From Bradyrhizobium sp. ORS 285 (GTDB taxonomy: Bacteria > Pseudomonadota > Alphaproteobacteria > Rhizobiales > Xanthobacteraceae), in assembly GCF_900176205.1 (NCBI RefSeq), contig NZ_LT859959.1, positions 6,933,001 to 6,997,000 on the forward strand: DNA of 64,000 nt. The letters are read 5' to 3'. The position numbers and the translations under genes are program-made. Shown piece by piece: positions 18,132-26,645 of the stretch. Within the stretch, counting starts at the first letter, position 1. Each line of letters opens with the position of its first letter. A model generated the notes under the pieces. That model had not been told where the DNA came from. It was given only the letters and a program-made list of their open reading frames with translations, and did not search any database.

Positions 18132-19304
18132 CTACTTCATCGGGCACTTGTCGTGGAAGCGGTCCTGGTCGTTCTCGACGATGGTCGCGACCGTCTTCAG
18201 CGACAGCTGGCCGTCGGCGTCCTTGACCACGTCCTGGAGGTAGAAGCTCTGGATCGGGATGTGGTTGTTGCCGAACTTGAAGGCGCCGCGCAGCGACTTG
18301 AAGTTGGCCTTCTCCATCTCGGCCTTCATCGCGTCCTTCTTGGACGTGTCGCCCTTGACCGCGACGACCGCGCTGTTGATCAGCTGCGCCGCGTCATAGG
18401 CCTGGGCGCCGTAATAGGTCGGGCGCAGGCCGGTGTACTTCTTGCGGTAGTCGGCGACGAAGGTCTTGTTCTGCTCGTTCGGCAGGTCGTTGACCCATTC
18501 CTGAGCCCCGGGCACGCCGATCGCGTTGTCCTTCTGCAGCGGCAGCGACAACTCGTCGACCGTGAACGCCGTGTAGAGCGGCATCTTCTCCTTGAGGCCG
18601 GCCTGCGCGTATTGATTCAGGAACTGGACGCCGGCTGCGCCCGGATAGAACACGAAGATCGACTCGGCGCCGGAGGCGCGGGCCTTGGAGAGCTCGGCGG
18701 AGAAGTCGAGCTGGCTCGGCCACACCGTATATTCCTCGCCGACCACCTGGCCCTTGAAGGTGCTCTTGACGCCCGCCAGCATGTCCTTGCCGGCCGCATA
18801 GTTCGGGCCGATCAGGAACACCGACTTGACGCCCTTCTGGTTCATATAAAGGCCCATCGCGGCAGGCGTCTGGTCATTCTGCCACGAAGTCGAGAACACG
18901 TAGGGCGAGCACAATTCGCCGGCGAGTTGCGACGGGCCGGCATTGGCGGAGATCAGGAAGGTCTGGGAATCGACCGCGGTCTTCAGCGAGGCCAAGAGCA
19001 CGTTCGACCAGATGTAGCCGACGATGAAGTCGACCTTGTCGGACTGCACCAGCTTCTCGGTCTTCTGCTTGCCGACGTCAGGCTTCTGCTGGTCGTCCTC
19101 GTAGATCACCTCGACCGGCTTGCCGTTCATCTTGCGGCCGAGATGGTCGAGCGCGAGCTCGAACGAGTTGCGCATGTCGTTGCCGATCACCGCGGTCGGA
19201 CCGCTGAAGGTCGAGACGAAGCCGATCTTGATGGTGTCGCCGGCAAAGGCCGTGCTCGAAAACAGCAGCGCCGCCGCGCCTGCCAGCCAGAAGCTCGTCT
19301 TCAT
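18132..19304 (-). CDS. ABC transporter substrate-binding protein (HAAT/LivK type), first of two
   Basis: A 390-residue periplasmic binding protein of the LivK/Peripla_BP_6 type. A signal peptide (MKTSFWLAGAAALLFSSTAF) is followed by the mature start GDTIKIGFVSTFSGPTAVIG. The ATG at 19304 has GGGGAGG upstream. It directly precedes livH and is the likely cognate binding protein of the LivHMGF transporter. Relatives in Rhodopseudomonas bind aromatic acids, which fits the P450 neighbour, but the ligand cannot be deduced from sequence. Confidence 0.93.
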   Translation of the reverse strand: MKTSFWLAGAAALLFSSTAFAGDTIKIGFVSTFSGPTAVIGNDMRNSFELALDHLGRKMNGKPVEVIYEDDQQKPDVGKQKTEKLVQSDKVDFIVGYIWSNVLLASLKTAVDSQTFLISANAGPSQLAGELCSPYVFSTSWQNDQTPAAMGLYMNQKGVKSVFLIGPNYAAGKDMLAGVKSTFKGQVVGEEYTVWPSQLDFSAELSKARASGAESIFVFYPGAAGVQFLNQYAQAGLKEKMPLYTAFTVDELSLPLQKDNAIGVPGAQEWVNDLPNEQNKTFVADYRKKYTGLRPTYYGAQAYDAAQLINSAVVAVKGDTSKKDAMKAEMEKANFKSLRGAFKFGNNHIPIQSFYLQDVVKDADGQLSLKTVATIVENDQDRFHDKCPMK

Positions 19305-19506
19305 GGTCGTCCCTCCCCTGATCACGCTCAGTTCTTATCGTTGTTTTGTCACCGGCACGCAGCAGCACGCGGCACGGCGGCGTTTCGCCGCATCAGGCCG
19401 TCGCGCGACTGATATTCCGCGCGCCATCAACCCATGCACCATAATTCCCAGAAATGGGCAAAGGCAAGAACTATAGTGCCTGTTAAGGATACTGCAGCAC
19501 AGCAGA

Positions 19507-19537
19507 AGCGGGCCGCGTCAATGTGACAGGGCCCGCT
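19507..19537 (-). terminator. hairpin downstream of the second substrate-binding protein
   Basis: The arms agcgggcc (19507-19514) and ggcccgct (19530-19537) form a perfect 8-bp stem with a 15-base loop. On the minus strand it is followed by tctgctg, a weak T-tract. It lies 29 bp past the stop codon at 19566 and may separate the P450-ferredoxin-binding-protein transcript from the liv genes. Confidence 0.5.
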
Positions 19538-19565
19538 CTCGTTCATGCCTAGCATCTGGACGGCG

Positions 19566-20786
19566 TTACTTCACCAGCGCACAACCGCCGTCAGCCACCG
19601 GCCGAAATGCCTGCTCGGCCGGGATCGTCGAGACCAGCCGATAGTAGTCATAGGCGTACTTCGACTCCTCCGGCTTCTTCACCTCGAACAGATACATCGG
19701 ATGCACGACGCGGCCGTCGGCGCGGATGGTGACGTCGCCGAACAATTTGTCCTTGCCCTTCACCGTCTTCATCTGCGGCACGACATCCTTGGCATCGTCG
19801 CTCCCCGTCGCCGCGACCGCGTTGAGGTAGGCGAGCGTCGAGGCATAGACACCGGCCTGGTTGCCGCTCGGCATCTTGCCGTTCATGCCGGGGCGCGCCG
19901 CAAAGCGCCTGGCGAAGGCGCGGGTGTCGTCGTCCATGTCCCAGTAGAACGCCTCCAGCAATTGCAGCCCCTGCGCGGCCTTCAGCCCCATGCCGTGGAT
20001 GTCGTTGATGAACAGCAGGAACGCGACCAGCGACTGGCCGCCCTGCTGGATGCCGAACTCCGCGGCCTGCTTGACGGCGTTGATAGTGTCACCGCCGGCA
20101 TTGGCGAGCCCGATCACCTTGGCCTTGGAGCCCTGCGCCTGCAGCAGGAACGACGCAAAGTCGGTCGTGCCGAGCGGATGCTTGGCCGAGCCCAGCACCT
20201 TGCCGCCGTGCTTCTCGATGTAGTTGGTGGCCTCCGCTTCGATGCCCTGGCCGAGCGCGTAGTTGACCGTGATGAAGTACCAGTCTTTGCCGCCGCGCCC
20301 CATCATCGCCGCTGCCGTGGTGTTGCCGGTCGCCCAGGCATCGTTGACCCATTGGATGGTGTTGGGCGAGCAGGCCTTGCCGGTGAGATCGGAGCTTGCC
20401 GTGGACGAGGCCAGGAACGTCATGCGGCTGTTGCGCAACAGCTCGTTGATCGTGAGGCCCACGGACGAATTCGGCACGTCGACGATGGCATCGACCTTGT
20501 CGACCTCGAGCCATTTGCGCGCGATCGCCGAGCCGACATCGGCCTTGTTCTGGTGGTCGGCATAGACGATCTCGACTTTGATGCCCTTAGCCCCGCCGTT
20601 GAAATCCTCCGCGGCCATGCGCGCGGCCTCGACCGAGCCCATGCCGTTGGTGTCCTGGAAGATGCCGGAGATGTCGTTGAGCACGCCGACGCGTACGACA
20701 TTGTCCGAGATCTCGCCGGCGGTCGCCGTGGCCGACACGCCCAATGACGCGGCCAGCGCCAGCGCGCAGGCATTGAGTTGCTTCAT
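19566..20786 (-). CDS. ABC transporter substrate-binding protein (HAAT type), P450-linked
   Basis: A 406-residue binding protein of the LivK/Peripla_BP_6 type, only distantly like the one at 18132. The signal peptide is KQLNACALALAASLGVSATA, with the mature chain near EISDNVVRVGVLNDISG. The start at ATG 20786 has GGGGAGG six bases upstream. It lies 45 bp downstream of the ferredoxin gene and in the same direction, so it is probably co-transcribed with the CYP199A-like P450. Binding of a para-substituted benzoate, delivered to the LivHMGF permease, is the inferred role. Confidence 0.92.
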   Translation of the reverse strand: MKQLNACALALAASLGVSATATAGEISDNVVRVGVLNDISGIFQDTNGMGSVEAARMAAEDFNGGAKGIKVEIVYADHQNKADVGSAIARKWLEVDKVDAIVDVPNSSVGLTINELLRNSRMTFLASSTASSDLTGKACSPNTIQWVNDAWATGNTTAAAMMGRGGKDWYFITVNYALGQGIEAEATNYIEKHGGKVLGSAKHPLGTTDFASFLLQAQGSKAKVIGLANAGGDTINAVKQAAEFGIQQGGQSLVAFLLFINDIHGMGLKAAQGLQLLEAFYWDMDDDTRAFARRFAARPGMNGKMPSGNQAGVYASTLAYLNAVAATGSDDAKDVVPQMKTVKGKDKLFGDVTIRADGRVVHPMYLFEVKKPEESKYAYDYYRLVSTIPAEQAFRPVADGGCALVK

Positions 20787-20831
20787 GATGTTCCTCCCCA
20801 TGGTTTGCTTGTTTTGATTGTTGTCGAGCCG

Positions 20832-21155
20832 TCAGCTCTGCCGATCGGGAATGCGGACCACCAGTCCGGCGAGCGCAGGCTGAACCTTGATCTGGCAGGA
20901 CAGCCGGCTGTTCGGCAGCCGCTCGGCGGCGGTGCCGTCGAGCAGCGCATCCTCGTCGTCGGAGACCGGATCGAGCTTCGATGCCCAGGCCTCGTCGACA
21001 TAGACATGGCAGGTCGCGCAGACAGCGTTGCCGCCGCATTCGGCGGTGATGCCGTCGACGCCGTGGGTGAGCGCGGCGAGCATGAGGCTGTCGCCGTCGG
21101 CGGCGTCCACGGCCTGGCTGCGGTTGTCGGAATGGATGAAGGTGATGCTTGTCAT
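20832..21155 (-). CDS. [2Fe-2S] ferredoxin, electron donor of the adjacent P450
   Basis: A 107-residue adrenodoxin/putidaredoxin-type ferredoxin. The cluster ligands are in CGGNAVCATC (C-x5-C-x2-C) with the fourth Cys in LSCQIK near residue 87. It corresponds to palustrisredoxin (HaPux), which passes electrons from a flavin reductase to CYP199A enzymes. The frame continues upstream through the P450 gene, but the ATG at 21155 (MTSITFIHSDN) is the natural start. It lies 8 bp after the P450 stop. No ferredoxin reductase gene is in the window. Confidence 0.94.
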   Translation of the reverse strand: MTSITFIHSDNRSQAVDAADGDSLMLAALTHGVDGITAECGGNAVCATCHVYVDEAWASKLDPVSDDEDALLDGTAAERLPNSRLSCQIKVQPALAGLVVRIPDRQS

Positions 21156-21163
21156 GATGTCGC

Positions 21164-22387
21164 TCAGGCTGGGGTGAAGGTGACCGGCAGGCTCTCCAGC
21201 CCGCGCAGCGTGTTGTTGTAGCGACGCTTCGGCGCGCCGCTCATCGTGATGCTGCCGACCTTGCGCGCGAGCGCGGTCAGCACCGCCTCGCCTTCGAGCC
21301 GGGCGACGAGCTGGCCGACGCACATGTGGATGCCGGAGCCGAAGCCGACATGGCCGGAGACTTTGCGCGTGATGTCGTAAGCATCCGGCTGCTCCCAGCG
21401 GCGCGGATCGCGATTGGCGGCACCGAGAAACATCAGCACCTTCTCGCCTTCAGGGATGGTGACGCCGCCGAGGTCGACCTCGCGTGTCGTGGTGCGGAAG
21501 AAGGTCTGCACCGGGCTCTCGAACCGCACCGCCTCCTCGAAGGCGTTGCGCGCCAGCGACGGATCGGCGCGCAGCCGTGCAAACTGATCCGGAAAGCGCG
21601 CCAGGCAAGACACTGCCGCGCCGATGCCATAGACGGTGGTGTCGAGGCCCGCCGACAGCAGCGAGCGCACCAGCAAAGGTGCCTCAGTCGGCGTGATCTC
21701 GCCGCTGTCGCTGAAGGCATGGATGCAGGCGCCGAAGCCGCCGGGCGCGAGATTGTCGCGCTGACATTGTTCGGTGACATAGGCCTGGTGCGGCGCCGAG
21801 CGCTCGATCGCCTGCTGGCGCAGCTCGTTCGGCGGACCGAACGCGTTGAACACCAGGCTCGCATAGGGGATGAGGTGATCGCGCCCCTCCGCCTTGAGCC
21901 CGAGCGCATCGGGGAACACCGACAGCGGATAGGCCTCGGCGAGATCGGGGATCGCATCGAACGAGCCGCGCGCCACGAGCTCGTCGACCTTGGCCTCGGC
22001 GGCGGCCAGGAAGCCGTCGCGCAGCCGCTTCATGACCGCCGGCGACAGCACCTTGCTCAGCACCGCACGCGTCCGCGTATGATCAGGCGGATCGGCCTCC
22101 AGGATCAGGCTTGGCGGCCGCCACGGCTTCTCCTTGGCGAAGTCGCTGAGGCCGACGCCGCGGCTGGAACAGAATGTCTGGGGATCGTTGAAGACGGCAT
22201 AGACCTCGGCGTAACGGGCGACGCCATAGACGTTCCACTGATCGAGATAGACCACGGGCCCGGCCTCGCGCATCTCCTCGTGCGCCGGATAGGGATCGTC
22301 GAAGAAGCCGTAGGAGAACGGGTCGATCGCGAGATGCGGGATATCAGGCGCCATGCCGGCATTTGGGGAATGAGTTGTTGGGTTCAC
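21164..22387 (-). CDS. CYP199A-like cytochrome P450 (para-substituted benzoate monooxygenase)
   Basis: A 407-residue class I bacterial P450. The I-helix motif is LLSAGLDTT, the ExxR motif EAVR, and the heme loop FGSGIHMCVGQ has the thiolate Cys356. The N-terminal part (PHLAIDPFSYGFFDDPYP) and the segment CSSRGVGLSDF closely match Rhodopseudomonas CYP199A enzymes, which O-demethylate 4-methoxybenzoate to 4-hydroxybenzoate. The preferred start is GTG 22387 with AGGAG six bases upstream; a longer frame to 22450 overlaps the putative operator. It heads the P450-ferredoxin-binding protein run and is divergent from a MarR regulator. Confidence 0.94.
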   Translation of the reverse strand: MNPTTHSPNAGMAPDIPHLAIDPFSYGFFDDPYPAHEEMREAGPVVYLDQWNVYGVARYAEVYAVFNDPQTFCSSRGVGLSDFAKEKPWRPPSLILEADPPDHTRTRAVLSKVLSPAVMKRLRDGFLAAAEAKVDELVARGSFDAIPDLAEAYPLSVFPDALGLKAEGRDHLIPYASLVFNAFGPPNELRQQAIERSAPHQAYVTEQCQRDNLAPGGFGACIHAFSDSGEITPTEAPLLVRSLLSAGLDTTVYGIGAAVSCLARFPDQFARLRADPSLARNAFEEAVRFESPVQTFFRTTTREVDLGGVTIPEGEKVLMFLGAANRDPRRWEQPDAYDITRKVSGHVGFGSGIHMCVGQLVARLEGEAVLTALARKVGSITMSGAPKRRYNNTLRGLESLPVTFTPA

Positions 22388-22413
22388 GCTGAACTCCTGA
22401 AGTTTGACCTTGT

Positions 22414-22437
22414 CATGCGGCTTTTCGTATCCGTATG
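22414..22437. promoter_or_regulatory. putative MarR operator between the P450 and marR genes
   Basis: An imperfect inverted repeat, catgcgg at 22414-22420 and ccgtatg at 22431-22437 separated by 10 bp, lies in the 77-bp gap between the divergent genes. MarR repressors commonly bind such palindromes in their own divergent promoter. This assignment is by position and symmetry only. Confidence 0.4.
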
Positions 22438-22464
22438 AGTGGCGATGCATGGATGCTGGGGATC

Positions 22465-22983
22465 ATGAGCGAGACCAAGGGGACGCCGCGCAAGGCACCG
22501 CCGCGCGAGATTGAGGGTCAAGATCGGGCCCACGGCCTCACGCTCGATCTCGACCGCTACGTGCCGGCCTTCATCACCTTCATCGCCAACAAGCTGTCGA
22601 ACAGCGCGACCGCGTTCTATCAGCGCAATTTCGGCGTCAACGTCACGGAATGGCGGATCATGTCGTTGCTGGCGATCGAGCCGGGCATTCCGGCCTCGCG
22701 CATCTGCAGCGTGATCGGCTTCGACAAGGGGCCGGTCAGCCGTACGCTCGCCTTGATGAAGAGCCGCGGCCTGATCGCCATCCGCAATGATCCAGAGGAC
22801 GGCCGCAGCCACTCGATCTCGCTGACCGCCAAGGGCCGCGCGACCCACGACAAGGTCATCATTGCCGCGCTGGAACGCGAGCAGCGCCTGCTGGCCTGCC
22901 TCGACAAAGCAGAACAGGAAGTGCTGATCACCCTGCTCCGCCGTATCCACGACAATCTCGACGCCGTCACCGGCGCGAGCTGA
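22465..22983 (+). CDS. MarR-family transcriptional regulator
   Basis: A 172-residue MarR protein. A winged helix-turn-helix spans about residues 65-135, with the recognition-helix region PASRICSVIGFDKGPVSRTL and the wing sequence NDPEDGRSHSISLT. Long helices at both ends should form the dimer interface. MarR regulators near aromatic genes usually respond to phenolic or benzoate-like acids. Divergent transcription from the P450 gene makes it the likely controller of that operon. ATG 22465 is chosen (ctgggg upstream) over ATG 22435, which would overlap the inverted repeat. Confidence 0.9.
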   Translation: MSETKGTPRKAPPREIEGQDRAHGLTLDLDRYVPAFITFIANKLSNSATAFYQRNFGVNVTEWRIMSLLAIEPGIPASRICSVIGFDKGPVSRTLALMKSRGLIAIRNDPEDGRSHSISLTAKGRATHDKVIIAALEREQRLLACLDKAEQEVLITLLRRIHDNLDAVTGAS

Positions 22984-23553
22984 GTCGAGGCTGCGCGATC
23001 CCCAGAACGGCTGATGATGTCGACGTGACCGCGTGCTTGCGCGCGCGCAAGCGGCCGCGCCTGCCGCAAGCAGGCTGCCCATAGCGTTTCCATCCCAGCG
23101 AGGCGCAAGCCATCCTGCGCCTTCATCCTTGATGAAACGATCGTTCCATAGATTAGTTGCTTTGGCAACCATAAATCGGCCGCGCGTCTTCGGGCGCGGG
23201 CGGCTCGCCGCGCACGACCTCGACCTCAGCCTTGGCGCGCCGTCCGGCGAACGACGCTTTGGCGCAGGCCGTGGTAACGGGACCTTCCAGCAGTCACCCG
23301 CCTTGCTTCGCCAGCCGCCAGCTTGCGTGCCTACAAATCAGGCAAATTGCTGAGCAGTTCAACGCCCAGCTCCCGCAGCGCTCGGCAAATCGCGACCCAA
23401 GCCTCTGATATGCAATATTTTTCGGTCACAGCGCCGCGCGTCCGGCGTGTACACAATGGCATGTGCCTTGCTACATCAGCAGCAGATCGGCCAAGCGGAG
23501 CGCGTGGACATGGCAACCCAGACATCAGGCTCAGGACAGATCCGGAGCGCTGC
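22984..23553. other. 570-bp gene-free region upstream of the allophanate hydrolase gene
   Basis: No convincing gene is seen. It contains a perfect 10-bp palindrome aacgatcgtt at 23136-23145, a small hairpin gttgctttggcaac just after it, and a perfect gtgtacac palindrome at 23447-23454, about 100 bp before the start of the next gene. The last could be a GntR-type operator. The upstream half is GC-rich and the rest is slightly more AT-rich, consistent with a promoter region. Confidence 0.5.
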
Positions 23554-25344
23554 GTGACCGAGACCGTCGCCGAGATCGTTGCCGCCCATCGGGCCGGCCT
23601 GATGACGCCGAAGCAGACCGTCGCGCGAACGTTCGACCGCATCCGCGCCCACGGCGACCCTGCCATCTTCATCAGCCTGCGCGACGAGGCGGATGCGCTC
23701 GCAGAGGCCGAGGCGCTCGCGGGCAAGGATCCCGCGGCCCTGCCGCTGTATGGCGTGCCGATCGCGGTCAAAGACAATATCGACGTGGCTGGCCTGCCGA
23801 CGACGGCTGCCTGTCCGGCCTTCGCCTATACGTCGACGCGGGACTCGATCGCCGTGGCGCGGCTGCGCGCGGCCGGAGCCATCGTCATCGGCAAGACCAA
23901 TCTCGATCAGTTCGCGACCGGCCTCGTCGGCGTGCGCTCGCCCTATGGCATTCCGAAGAATCCGGTTCATGGCGATCTCGTGCCGGGCGGATCGAGCTCC
24001 GGCTCGGCGGTCGCGGTCTCGGCCGGTCTCGTGCCGTTGTCGTTGGGGACGGATACCGCGGGCTCCGGCCGCGTGCCGGCGATGCTCAACAACATCGTCG
24101 GGCTGAAGCCGAGCCTCGGCATGATCTCGACCACAGGCCTCGTGCCGGCCTGCCGGACGCTCGACTGCATCTCGGTGTTCTCGCTCACGGTCGATGACGC
24201 CATCACCGCACTTTCGGTGATGGCCGCGCCCGATCCGCTCGATGCATTTTCGCGCGACCGGCCGTTGGAGGCAGTGACCGCGTTTCCCAAGGGGGTGAAG
24301 CTCGGCATTCCCCGCTCCGGACAACTGATCTTCTTCGGCGACAAAGCGGCAGAGGCGGCCTATGGCGCCGCCGTCGCGCGCTTCGTCAAGCTCGGCGCAG
24401 AACTCGTCGAGTTCGACCTCGAGCCGTTCTACGAGACGGCACGGCTGCTCTATGAAGGCCCGTGGGTCGCCGAGCGCTACCTCGTGATCCGCGACCTCCT
24501 CGCCTCCGATCCCGATGCGATCCATCCGGTGACGCGCGAGATCACCATCGGCGGGGCGCGCGGCAGCGCCGCCGACACCTTCGGCGCGCTGTATCGCCTG
24601 CAGGCGCTGCGCAAGGTGGCCGAGCGCACTTTCGGCGCGATCGACGCGATGCTGCTGCCGACGGCGCCGACGGCCTACACGACCGCAGACGTGCTCGCCG
24701 ATCCGATCCTGCTCAACAGCCGGCTCGGCACCTACACCAACTTCGTCAATCTGCTCGACATGTGCGGACTGGCGGTGCCGGCCGCGATGCGCAGCGACGG
24801 CATTCCGTTCGGCATCACGCTGCTGGCGCCCGCGGGGCACGATGCTGCCCTCGCCAGCCTCGGCCGCGCGTTCCATGCCGACACGGCGCTGCCGGTCGGC
24901 GCGAAATCGACCGCGCAGCCACCGCTGGCGCCGGTGTCATCCTCGTTGCACGGCGACGAGATCGCCATCGTGGTCGTCGGCGCGCATCTTTCCGGCATGG
25001 CGCTGAATTACGAACTAACGGGTCTCGGCGGCCGGCTGCTGGAAGCGACGAGCACCGCGCCGGATTACAAGCTCTACGCGCTGTCGACGACGCCACCGAA
25101 GCCCGGCATGCTGCGGGTCGAAGAAGGCAAGGGCACTGCAATGGCGGTCGAGCTCTGGGCGTTGTCGGCCGCCAGTTTCGGAAAGTTCGTCAACCTCATC
25201 CCGCCGCCACTGTCGATCGGCACGATCAGGCTGCAGGACGGCCGCAGCGCCAAGGGATTCCTGGTTGAGCCGGCCGCGCTCGACGGCGCGCGCGACATCT
25301 CGGAGTTCGGCGGCTGGCGCGCCTATATGGCGCAGAAGGACTGA
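23554..25344 (+). CDS. atzF: allophanate hydrolase (AtzF-type)
   Basis: A 596-residue protein matching allophanate hydrolase in length and layout: an amidase-signature domain (about 1-440) followed by a smaller C-terminal domain (about 460-590) specific to AtzF/DUR1,2 enzymes. The Ser-cisSer-Lys triad is K73, S147 and S171, with family-typical spacing. The enzyme converts allophanate to ammonia and carbon dioxide. The start is GTG 23554 with GGAG six bases upstream; the upstream open frame has no family similarity. No urea (guanidine) carboxylase gene is adjacent, so allophanate may come from a carboxylase encoded elsewhere or from the AtzE-type reaction of the convergent operon. Confidence 0.93.
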   Translation: MTETVAEIVAAHRAGLMTPKQTVARTFDRIRAHGDPAIFISLRDEADALAEAEALAGKDPAALPLYGVPIAVKDNIDVAGLPTTAACPAFAYTSTRDSIAVARLRAAGAIVIGKTNLDQFATGLVGVRSPYGIPKNPVHGDLVPGGSSSGSAVAVSAGLVPLSLGTDTAGSGRVPAMLNNIVGLKPSLGMISTTGLVPACRTLDCISVFSLTVDDAITALSVMAAPDPLDAFSRDRPLEAVTAFPKGVKLGIPRSGQLIFFGDKAAEAAYGAAVARFVKLGAELVEFDLEPFYETARLLYEGPWVAERYLVIRDLLASDPDAIHPVTREITIGGARGSAADTFGALYRLQALRKVAERTFGAIDAMLLPTAPTAYTTADVLADPILLNSRLGTYTNFVNLLDMCGLAVPAAMRSDGIPFGITLLAPAGHDAALASLGRAFHADTALPVGAKSTAQPPLAPVSSSLHGDEIAIVVVGAHLSGMALNYELTGLGGRLLEATSTAPDYKLYALSTTPPKPGMLRVEEGKGTAMAVELWALSAASFGKFVNLIPPPLSIGTIRLQDGRSAKGFLVEPAALDGARDISEFGGWRAYMAQKD

Positions 25345-25362
25345 TCGGTTCGGGCGCGCTGC

Positions 25363-25502
25363 GGTAGGGTGGGCAAAGGCGCAGCCTTGCTGCCGCCACA
25401 TACAAGATCGCGGTGGCGCCGTGCCCACCATCTTGCTGACGAGTTCGCTGATCGACGGTGGGCACGCGACCGCCTGACGGCGGGCGCTTTGCCCACCCTA
25501 CC
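25363..25502. repeat. palindromic element, gtagggtgggcaaag family
   Basis: The left arm gtagggtgggcaaaggcgcag and the right arm gcgctttgcccaccctac form a long inverted repeat with an internal gtgcccaccatct/gacggtgggcac pair. It lies between the convergent allophanate hydrolase and GntR genes and may act as a bidirectional terminator. The same family occurs at 62883-62971. Confidence 0.85.
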
Positions 25503-25516
25503 GCTCAAACCACAAC

Positions 25517-26248
25517 CTACACCGACACCGCGTAGATCTCGTACTCCCCGCGTACCAGCTCGATATGGGCTTTCATGGCGCTCGCCGCACCGGCCTTATC
25601 GCCGCGGAGGATGGCGACGACGACGCGGTCGTGCTCGGCATGCGACTTGGCGAGACGGCCGAGGTTGCGGAACTGGGCGCGGCGGAACGGCTGCACGCGC
25701 ACGCGCGTCGCCAGTGTGATCTCGGCGATGTAGGCGTTGTGAGCGCCGGCATAGATCGCATTGTGGAAACGCTCGTTGACCTCGTGGAAACGCTCGGGAT
25801 TGCCGGCGTGGCTGAGGTTGCGCAGCTCATCATGGATCGCTTCGAGCCGCTGCCGCTCCACTGGAGTCATCCGCTGCGCGGCGAGGCCGGCGCAGAGGCC
25901 TTCGAGCTCGGCCATCGCCTCGAACATGCCGGTGAGGCGATCGACCGAGGGACGCGCCACCACGGCGCCGCGATGCGCGCGCGCCTCGATCAGGCCGGAG
26001 GCGGCGAGCTGGCGCAGCGCCTCGCGCACCGGCGTGCGCGAAACATTGAAGCGCTTGGCAATCTCTGTCTCGTCCAACGATGCGCCCGGCGCCAACGTGC
26101 CGCGCACGATGTCGTCGGCCAGCTGGAGCCGCAATTCCTCGGCGCGCGTGATCTTCGCCACGGCGGGCGGCGCACGATCGGTGCGCGGCATCTCGGAAGC
26201 GCGCGTGAGCCGCTGATGCGTGCGCGGCGGAAGATCGTCCAGGCTCAT
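25517..26248 (-). CDS. GntR-family (FCD) transcriptional regulator
   Basis: A 243-residue FadR/FCD-type GntR regulator. The winged helix-turn-helix is near residues 40-100 (DETEIAKRFNVSRTPVREAL), and the C-terminal FCD ligand-binding domain spans about 110-235 with the metal-binding His residues of this class (for example in NERFHNAIYAGAHN). FCD proteins usually repress catabolic operons and are released by small acids. ATG 26248 lies 2 bp after the atzH stop, so the regulator is the last gene of the atzG-E-H run and probably controls it. Confidence 0.92.
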   Translation of the reverse strand: MSLDDLPPRTHQRLTRASEMPRTDRAPPAVAKITRAEELRLQLADDIVRGTLAPGASLDETEIAKRFNVSRTPVREALRQLAASGLIEARAHRGAVVARPSVDRLTGMFEAMAELEGLCAGLAAQRMTPVERQRLEAIHDELRNLSHAGNPERFHEVNERFHNAIYAGAHNAYIAEITLATRVRVQPFRRAQFRNLGRLAKSHAEHDRVVVAILRGDKAGAASAMKAHIELVRGEYEIYAVSV

Positions 26249-26252
26249 GACT

Positions 26253-26645
26253 TCAGCCGCCCTTTGCTTCGTCGATGACGCTGACATGGGCGGCGACGAT
26301 TCTCCAGCCTTCCGGAAACCGCACCCAGGTCTGCATCTGGCGCCCGACCTTGCCGGGCGCGCTGTCGCGGTAGAACAGCGTCGAGGCGACCGCCGTGTCG
26401 CGGCCATAGGTGGTGATCACGGTGCGCGCGGTGCGCCGCATCAGTCCGACCGGCGAGCGCGCGGAGCGAAACGCTGAGATCTCGCCATAGCCGTAGAGAT
26501 TCTCACCGATGCCGTAGCGCAGCGTGCGCGAGTCCTGCTTGAACAGCTCATCGAGCACGGCGACGTCGTTGCTGACCAGCGCCTGTTCGTAGCGTTGGAA
26601 CTGCGCGGTGACCTCGGCCACGACGTCAGGCAGATCGACTTCCAT
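26253..26645 (-). CDS. atzH: AtzH-like protein (DUF3225, SnoaL/NTF2 fold)
   Basis: A 130-residue cone-shaped NTF2-like protein matching the AtzH/DUF3225 family. Characteristic segments are ALVSNDVAVLDELFKQDSRT, YGIGENLYGYGEISAFR and WRIVAAHVSVID. AtzH of the cyanuric acid pathway has been proposed as an accessory amidase-linked enzyme. The true start is ATG 26645, which overlaps the atzE stop by 20 bp and has AGGAG upstream; a longer frame from 26903 is an out-of-frame copy of atzE sequence. Coupling to atzE supports a joint function. Confidence 0.88.
   Translation of the reverse strand: MEVDLPDVVAEVTAQFQRYEQALVSNDVAVLDELFKQDSRTLRYGIGENLYGYGEISAFRSARSPVGLMRRTARTVITTYGRDTAVASTLFYRDSAPGKVGRQMQTWVRFPEGWRIVAAHVSVIDEAKGG

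Noticed and set aside
14627..19304. Confident branched-chain amino acid transport assignment
   Set aside because: The family is right, but family members in this lineage carry many substrates including aromatic acids, and the neighbours point that way.
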